Origin: Halobacteriales archaeon QH_10_67_13 | GTDB taxonomy: Archaea; Halobacteriota; Halobacteria; Halobacteriales; Haloarculaceae | Assembly: GCA_003021335.1 (NCBI GenBank) | Contig: PXQL01000098.1 | Location: forward strand, 1 to 14,787 | Direction of reading: 5' to 3' | DNA length: 14,787 bases | Shown: positions 11,708 through 14,787 of the stretch, in pieces | How the letters are laid out: each line of letters starts with the position of its first letter | How positions within the stretch are numbered: position 1 is the first letter of the stretch | The notes under the pieces: generated by a model | What the model was told of the DNA's origin: nothing | Seen by the model: only the letters and a program-made list of their open reading frames with translations | Database searches by the model: none | Position numbers and translations under genes: made by a program

Positions 11708-12667
11708 GTGCCGACGCCGCGCTCGAACCCGCTCGACGAGTTGGTCGTTCCCGACGGCACCCACGTCGAGGAACACGACCTCGTGACCGACGGCGACGTG
11801 ATCGTCGGCAGCCAGAGCACCGTCGGGTTCGGAGTGCGGGGACAGAACGTGATCGCGGGCGAGCGGGCCTCTTTCGGCGGACATATCGAGGCCGAGGGCG
11901 ACTGCCGGCTGGATATGTGGTGCTCGGTCACCGACAACGTGCTCGTCGGCGAGGACGCATACATCGGCGAGCGGGTCGAGATCGGCGGCGAGCTCCGGGT
12001 CGCGGGCGATCTTGACATCGGCGACGAGGTCGAGATCGAGGAGGGGTTCGACGCCAACGGGTGGATCGTGATCCGGAACCCGATGCCGACGATCGTCTAC
12101 CTGTTTGTCTACCTCTCGCATCTCCTGCGGGTCGGCGAGCGCGAGGCCGCCGAGGAGCTTGCGGCGACGTTCGCCGCCGAGAGCGTCGAGCCGGTGTTGA
12201 TTCCCCGGAACGCCCGGGTGAGCGACGATGCCTGGGAGGTCTCAACCCCGGCTCGGATCGGCGACGACTGCCGGCTCCACGGCAACCTTCGGGCGGCGTC
12301 GCTCTCGGTGGGCCGGGACAACGAGATCTTCGGCAGCCTCCGGGCCGTCGACGGAGTCACGGTCGGCGCGAACACGCAGGTCACCGGCAACGTCACGACC
12401 CGCGAGGGGACCGTTCGGATCGGCCCGGGAGCCGTTGTCCGCGGCGACCTCTCGGGCGAGTACGTCGAGGTTCATCAGGACGCGACTGTCGAGGGGGCGA
12501 TTCGGGCCAGCGAGGAGACGACGATGGTCTCGACGCCGGTCTTTGACGACCGGTCGGCCGGCACCGACACCACCAACGAGCCGACCGAGGACCGTGCCGA
12601 GTCCGGCTCCGTCGAGAGCGAGCAGAGCCCGACCCCGGCGATCCGACCGCGCGGGTCCGAGGACTGA
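11708..12667 (+). CDS. Polymer-forming cytoskeletal protein (bactofilin/halofilin-like)
   Basis: A 319-residue soluble protein built of two right-handed beta-helix-like repeat blocks. Block one, about 20-125, has short V/I-x-G repeats (DVIVGSQSTVGFGVRG, VLVGEDAYIGERVEIGG, LRVAGDLDIGDEVEI). A helical insert (127-157, PTIVYLFVYLSHLLRVGE, REAAEELAATFAAE) follows, then block two, about 182-268 (ARIGDDCRLHGNLRA, VTVGANTQVTGNVT, VRIGPGAVVRGDLSG). The tail from about 280 is acidic and disordered. Bactofilins self-assemble into filaments without nucleotide; haloarchaeal halofilins are linked to cell shape. No membrane segment is clear, so a cytosolic filament former is likely. The start is GTG with a TATA box 27 nt upstream. 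The two-block arrangement is seen; the role in shape is inferred. Confidence 0.82.
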   Translation: MPTPRSNPLDELVVPDGTHVEEHDLVTDGDVIVGSQSTVGFGVRGQNVIAGERASFGGHIEAEGDCRLDMWCSVTDNVLVGEDAYIGERVEIGGELRVAGDLDIGDEVEIEEGFDANGWIVIRNPMPTIVYLFVYLSHLLRVGEREAAEELAATFAAESVEPVLIPRNARVSDDAWEVSTPARIGDDCRLHGNLRAASLSVGRDNEIFGSLRAVDGVTVGANTQVTGNVTTREGTVRIGPGAVVRGDLSGEYVEVHQDATVEGAIRASEETTMVSTPVFDDRSAGTDTTNEPTEDRAESGSVESEQSPTPAIRPRGSED

Positions 12668-12724
12668 CGGGGGCGCCGGGCTCCAAAGCCAAAGCTACAT
12701 TGGGCTTCCAAGCGAGCTTAAATT

Positions 12725-13903
12725 ATGATCTCGGTCGCGCTGGCGGGCAAGCCAAACGCCGGCAAGTCGACGTTTTACGCCGCGGCGACGACGGCCGATC
12801 CCGAGGTCGCGAACTACCCGTTCACGACAATCGAGCCGAACCGCGGGGTCAGCTACGCGCGCACCGAATGTCCGTGTCTCGCCCGCGACCGGCGGTGTGA
12901 CAGCGAGAACTGCCACGACGGCACGCGGTACGTCCCGATCGAGCTGATCGATGTCGCGGGACTGGTGCCAGGCGCCCACGAAGGGCGCGGGCTGGGCAAC
13001 CAGTTTCTCGACGAGCTCACCGACGCGGACGCGATCCTCCACGTGGTCGACGCCGCCGGCGCGACCGACGCAGAGGGCGAGCCCGTCGGCGTCGGCGAAC
13101 ATGATCCCCTTGAGGACCTGCAGTTCATCGAGACTGAGATGGACCGGTGGCTGGCCTCGATACTCGAACGCAACTGGGAGTCGCTGGTGCGGGGCGCCCG
13201 CTCGCCGGAGTTTGCGATCGACGAGGCCCTCACGGAGCTTCTCACCGGCGTCGGGGCCACCCCGGGCGACGTCGCGCGGATCCTCCGCGAGCTGTCTTAC
13301 CCCGACGATCCCGCCGCTTGGACCGACAAGAACCGGCGGGCCCTTGCGACGGCCCTCCGCGAGCGGACCAAGCCGATCGTCGTCGTCGCGAACAAGATCG
13401 ACGCCGCCGACGAGGCCGACATCCAACGGTTATGGGAGGCCGCCGATATCGTCGTCCCGGCCTCCGCCGAGAGCGAGCTCGCCCTGCGCCGGGGCGCCGA
13501 GGCCGGGCATATCGAGTACGATCCCGGCGACGCGACCGTCGAGGTCGGCGAGGTGAGCGACGACCAGCGGGCCGGGCTGGCCAGAATCGGAGAGCTGCTC
13601 GACCGGTGGGGAGGGACCGGCGTCCAGCGGGCGATCGACGCCGTAGTTTATAACGTGCTCGACCGGATAACAGTGTATCCGGTTCGGGACGCGACCGCCT
13701 GGACTGACGGCGACGGTCGGATGCTGCCCGACGCCGAGCTGCTCTCAGCCGGTGCCACGCCGGTGGATCTCGCCTACGCAATCCACTCGGAGATCGGGGA
13801 CGGCTACCTCTCGGCGGTCGACGCCCGGACCGGTCGCGAGATCGGCGAGGACCACGAGCTCGGCGAGGGCGACGTTGTCCGGATCGTCAGCACCGCGAGC
13901 TGA
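12725..13903 (+). CDS. ychF: Obg-like GTPase/ATPase of the YchF (archaeal Ygr210) family
   Basis: A 392-residue P-loop protein of the Obg/YchF group, translation-associated ATPases that bind ribosomes. Motifs: G1 GKPNAGKST (8-16), switch region YPFTTIEPNRG (31-41), G3 DVAGLVPGAHEGRGLGNQFL (76-95), G4 NKID (223-226), and a C-terminal TGS domain from about 315 (ITVYPVRDATAW to GEGDVVRIV). Between G1 and G3 lie four cysteines, Cys49, Cys51, Cys58 and Cys63, spaced C-x-C-x6-C-x4-C; archaeal members keep this cluster. The long helical insert typical of the family runs about 130-215. The start is fixed by the P-loop at residue 8. The gap from the upstream gene is 57 bp; TTAAATT directly before the ATG is too close to serve as its TATA. 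Confidence 0.94.
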   Translation: MISVALAGKPNAGKSTFYAAATTADPEVANYPFTTIEPNRGVSYARTECPCLARDRRCDSENCHDGTRYVPIELIDVAGLVPGAHEGRGLGNQFLDELTDADAILHVVDAAGATDAEGEPVGVGEHDPLEDLQFIETEMDRWLASILERNWESLVRGARSPEFAIDEALTELLTGVGATPGDVARILRELSYPDDPAAWTDKNRRALATALRERTKPIVVVANKIDAADEADIQRLWEAADIVVPASAESELALRRGAEAGHIEYDPGDATVEVGEVSDDQRAGLARIGELLDRWGGTGVQRAIDAVVYNVLDRITVYPVRDATAWTDGDGRMLPDAELLSAGATPVDLAYAIHSEIGDGYLSAVDARTGREIGEDHELGEGDVVRIVSTAS

Positions 13904-13935
13904 GCCCGCGACCGGATGTCCGGTCATTGTGGTAG

Positions 13936-13942
13936 TTTTATA
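13936..13942 (+). promoter_or_regulatory. TATA box of the isoprenyl diphosphate synthase gene
   Basis: TTTTATA is centred about 28 nt before ATG 13967, in GC-rich DNA, predicting a leaderless transcript. It shows this gene has its own promoter despite following ychF by 63 bp. Confidence 0.65.
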
Positions 13943-13966
13943 CTCGCGCCTACCGACTGCCCTGGT

Positions 13967-14787
13967 ATGTTGGACGTGCTCGCGGAGTGGCGCCCGGATG
14001 TCGACGCGGCGATCGAGGAGATCCTGCCGCGGTCGATCGAGCCCGAATACCTCGCGGAGATGTTCGGAGCGCCGACCTACGAGTACCATCCAGAGGCGAT
14101 CCAGCGGGCGCTGTCCGACCCAATCTGGGGGCTGCTCGACCGCGGGGGAAAGCGCTGGCGGGCAATTCTGTTTCTCGTGATGGTCGACGCCCTGGGCGAG
14201 GAGCCCGCCGAGTACGTCCAGTACGCCGCGATCCCGGAGATTCTCCACAACGGCACGATCATCGTTGACGACGTCGAGGACAAGGCCACGATGCGCCGCG
14301 GCGAGACCGCGCTTCACCGCGCGTACGGGACCGATATCGCGCTTAACGCCGGGAACGCGATGTATTTCATCCCGCTGAAGATCATCGACCGCAACGAGGC
14401 CGACCTGGATCCCGAACAGCGAATCGCCGCCTACGAGATGTTGACCCACGAACTCAACCGGACCCACCTCGGCCAGGGGATGGACATCTACTGGCACAAC
14501 CAGAGGGCGATCACCGTCGACGAGGACCACTACTACGAGATGTGCGCCTGTAAGACCGGCTGTCTCGCCCGGATCGTCGCCCGGCTGGCGGCGATCGTCA
14601 CCGACCAGCCCGAGGCCGTCGAGACCACCCTGGCCCGGTACGCCGAGGACGTATCGATCGCGTTCCAGATCGGCGACGACATCCTCGACGTCGAGCACAC
14701 GCTCGATCGGACCGGCGAGTTCGGCAAGGAGTCGGGCAACGACATTCGCGAGGGCAAAAAGACGCTGATGACCATCCACACCGCCGA
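13967..14787 (+). CDS. idsA: Trans-isoprenyl diphosphate synthase (geranylgeranyl type), C-terminus beyond the window
   Basis: Head-to-tail condensation of isopentenyl diphosphate with allylic diphosphates, giving the C20 chains of archaeal membrane lipids. 273 codons are present; relatives are about 350, so the last part is missing. Visible: GGKRWR (60-65) for diphosphate binding, the first aspartate-rich motif DDVED (101-105) followed by MRRG, GQGMDI (169-174), a Lys-Thr pair at 196-197, and the second motif DDILD (237-241) followed by GKESGNDIREGKKTL. The residues four and five before the first motif are small (Thr97, Gly96) instead of aromatic, which points to C20 or longer products. ATG 13967 is supported by a TATA box about 28 nt upstream. 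It could be a farnesylgeranyl (C25) enzyme, which sequence alone does not exclude. Confidence 0.93.
   Translation, partial: MLDVLAEWRPDVDAAIEEILPRSIEPEYLAEMFGAPTYEYHPEAIQRALSDPIWGLLDRGGKRWRAILFLVMVDALGEEPAEYVQYAAIPEILHNGTIIVDDVEDKATMRRGETALHRAYGTDIALNAGNAMYFIPLKIIDRNEADLDPEQRIAAYEMLTHELNRTHLGQGMDIYWHNQRAITVDEDHYYEMCACKTGCLARIVARLAAIVTDQPEAVETTLARYAEDVSIAFQIGDDILDVEHTLDRTGEFGKESGNDIREGKKTLMTIHTA

Noticed and set aside
1..14787. CRISPR array or rRNA
   Set aside because: No regularly spaced repeats and no rRNA-like conserved segments were seen anywhere in the window.

Overview
The window looks like chromosomal DNA from a halophilic archaeon (class Halobacteria). It is GC-rich, its proteins are strongly acidic, and it carries archaeal-type ribosomal proteins S15 and S3ae, the KEOPS subunit Pcc1, an archaeal isoprenoid diphosphate synthase, a Tat-type lipoprotein and several small haloarchaeal families (DUF6517, DUF6757, DUF5789, DUF7577-like). 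TATA boxes about 25-30 nt before start codons, giving leaderless or nearly leaderless transcripts, fit the same group. I do not assign a genus.

Layout. 1-3042 (minus strand): a thiolase running off the left edge, a DUF6517 lipoprotein and a DUF21-CBS-CorC membrane protein. 3240-4607: a visibly more AT-rich islet with a two-gene nucleotidyltransferase (with an N-terminal winged helix)/HEPN pair. It has its own TATA box and a perfect 15-bp palindrome over the likely transcription start, and it lies against the 3' side of a tRNA-Ala(GGC) gene (4608-4679, minus). 4680-5201: a gene-free stretch whose right half appears to be a long structured leader for rps15. 5202-7767 (plus): a compact operon rps15 - RecJ-like DHH protein - pcc1 - rps3ae, with 1-bp gaps or a 4-bp overlap. 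7771-10002 (minus, convergent): a PHP phosphoesterase, a 54-residue zinc-knuckle protein, and a four-CBS protein with a C-terminal HPF/RaiA-like ribosome-hibernation domain. 10096-10377 (plus): DUF5789. 10390-11322: a decayed zone with a broken KaiC/RAD55-like ATPase, the right-end relic of a TnpB-type transposon, and an in-frame fusion of a DUF1508 domain to a membrane/zinc-knuckle protein that lost its second zinc knuckle at the transposon scar. 11350-14787: a small membrane protein (minus), then a bactofilin-like protein, a YchF/Ygr210-type GTPase and a partial GGPP-synthase-type gene (plus).

Themes. Several neighbours concern translation: S15, S3ae, Pcc1 (t6A tRNA modification), tRNA-Ala, a ribosome-associated GTPase and a putative hibernation factor whose gene ends 3 bp from the end of rps3ae. 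The strongest candidate for something undescribed is the rps15 leader (5094-5169). It can fold into a tetraloop hairpin followed by a perfect three-way junction whose closing helix carries adjacent G-C and G-U pairs, the kind of feature S15 recognises in 16S rRNA. That suggests an archaeal S15 autoregulatory leader. The second is the HEPN/MNT pair, whose HEPN partner lacks the usual catalytic histidine.
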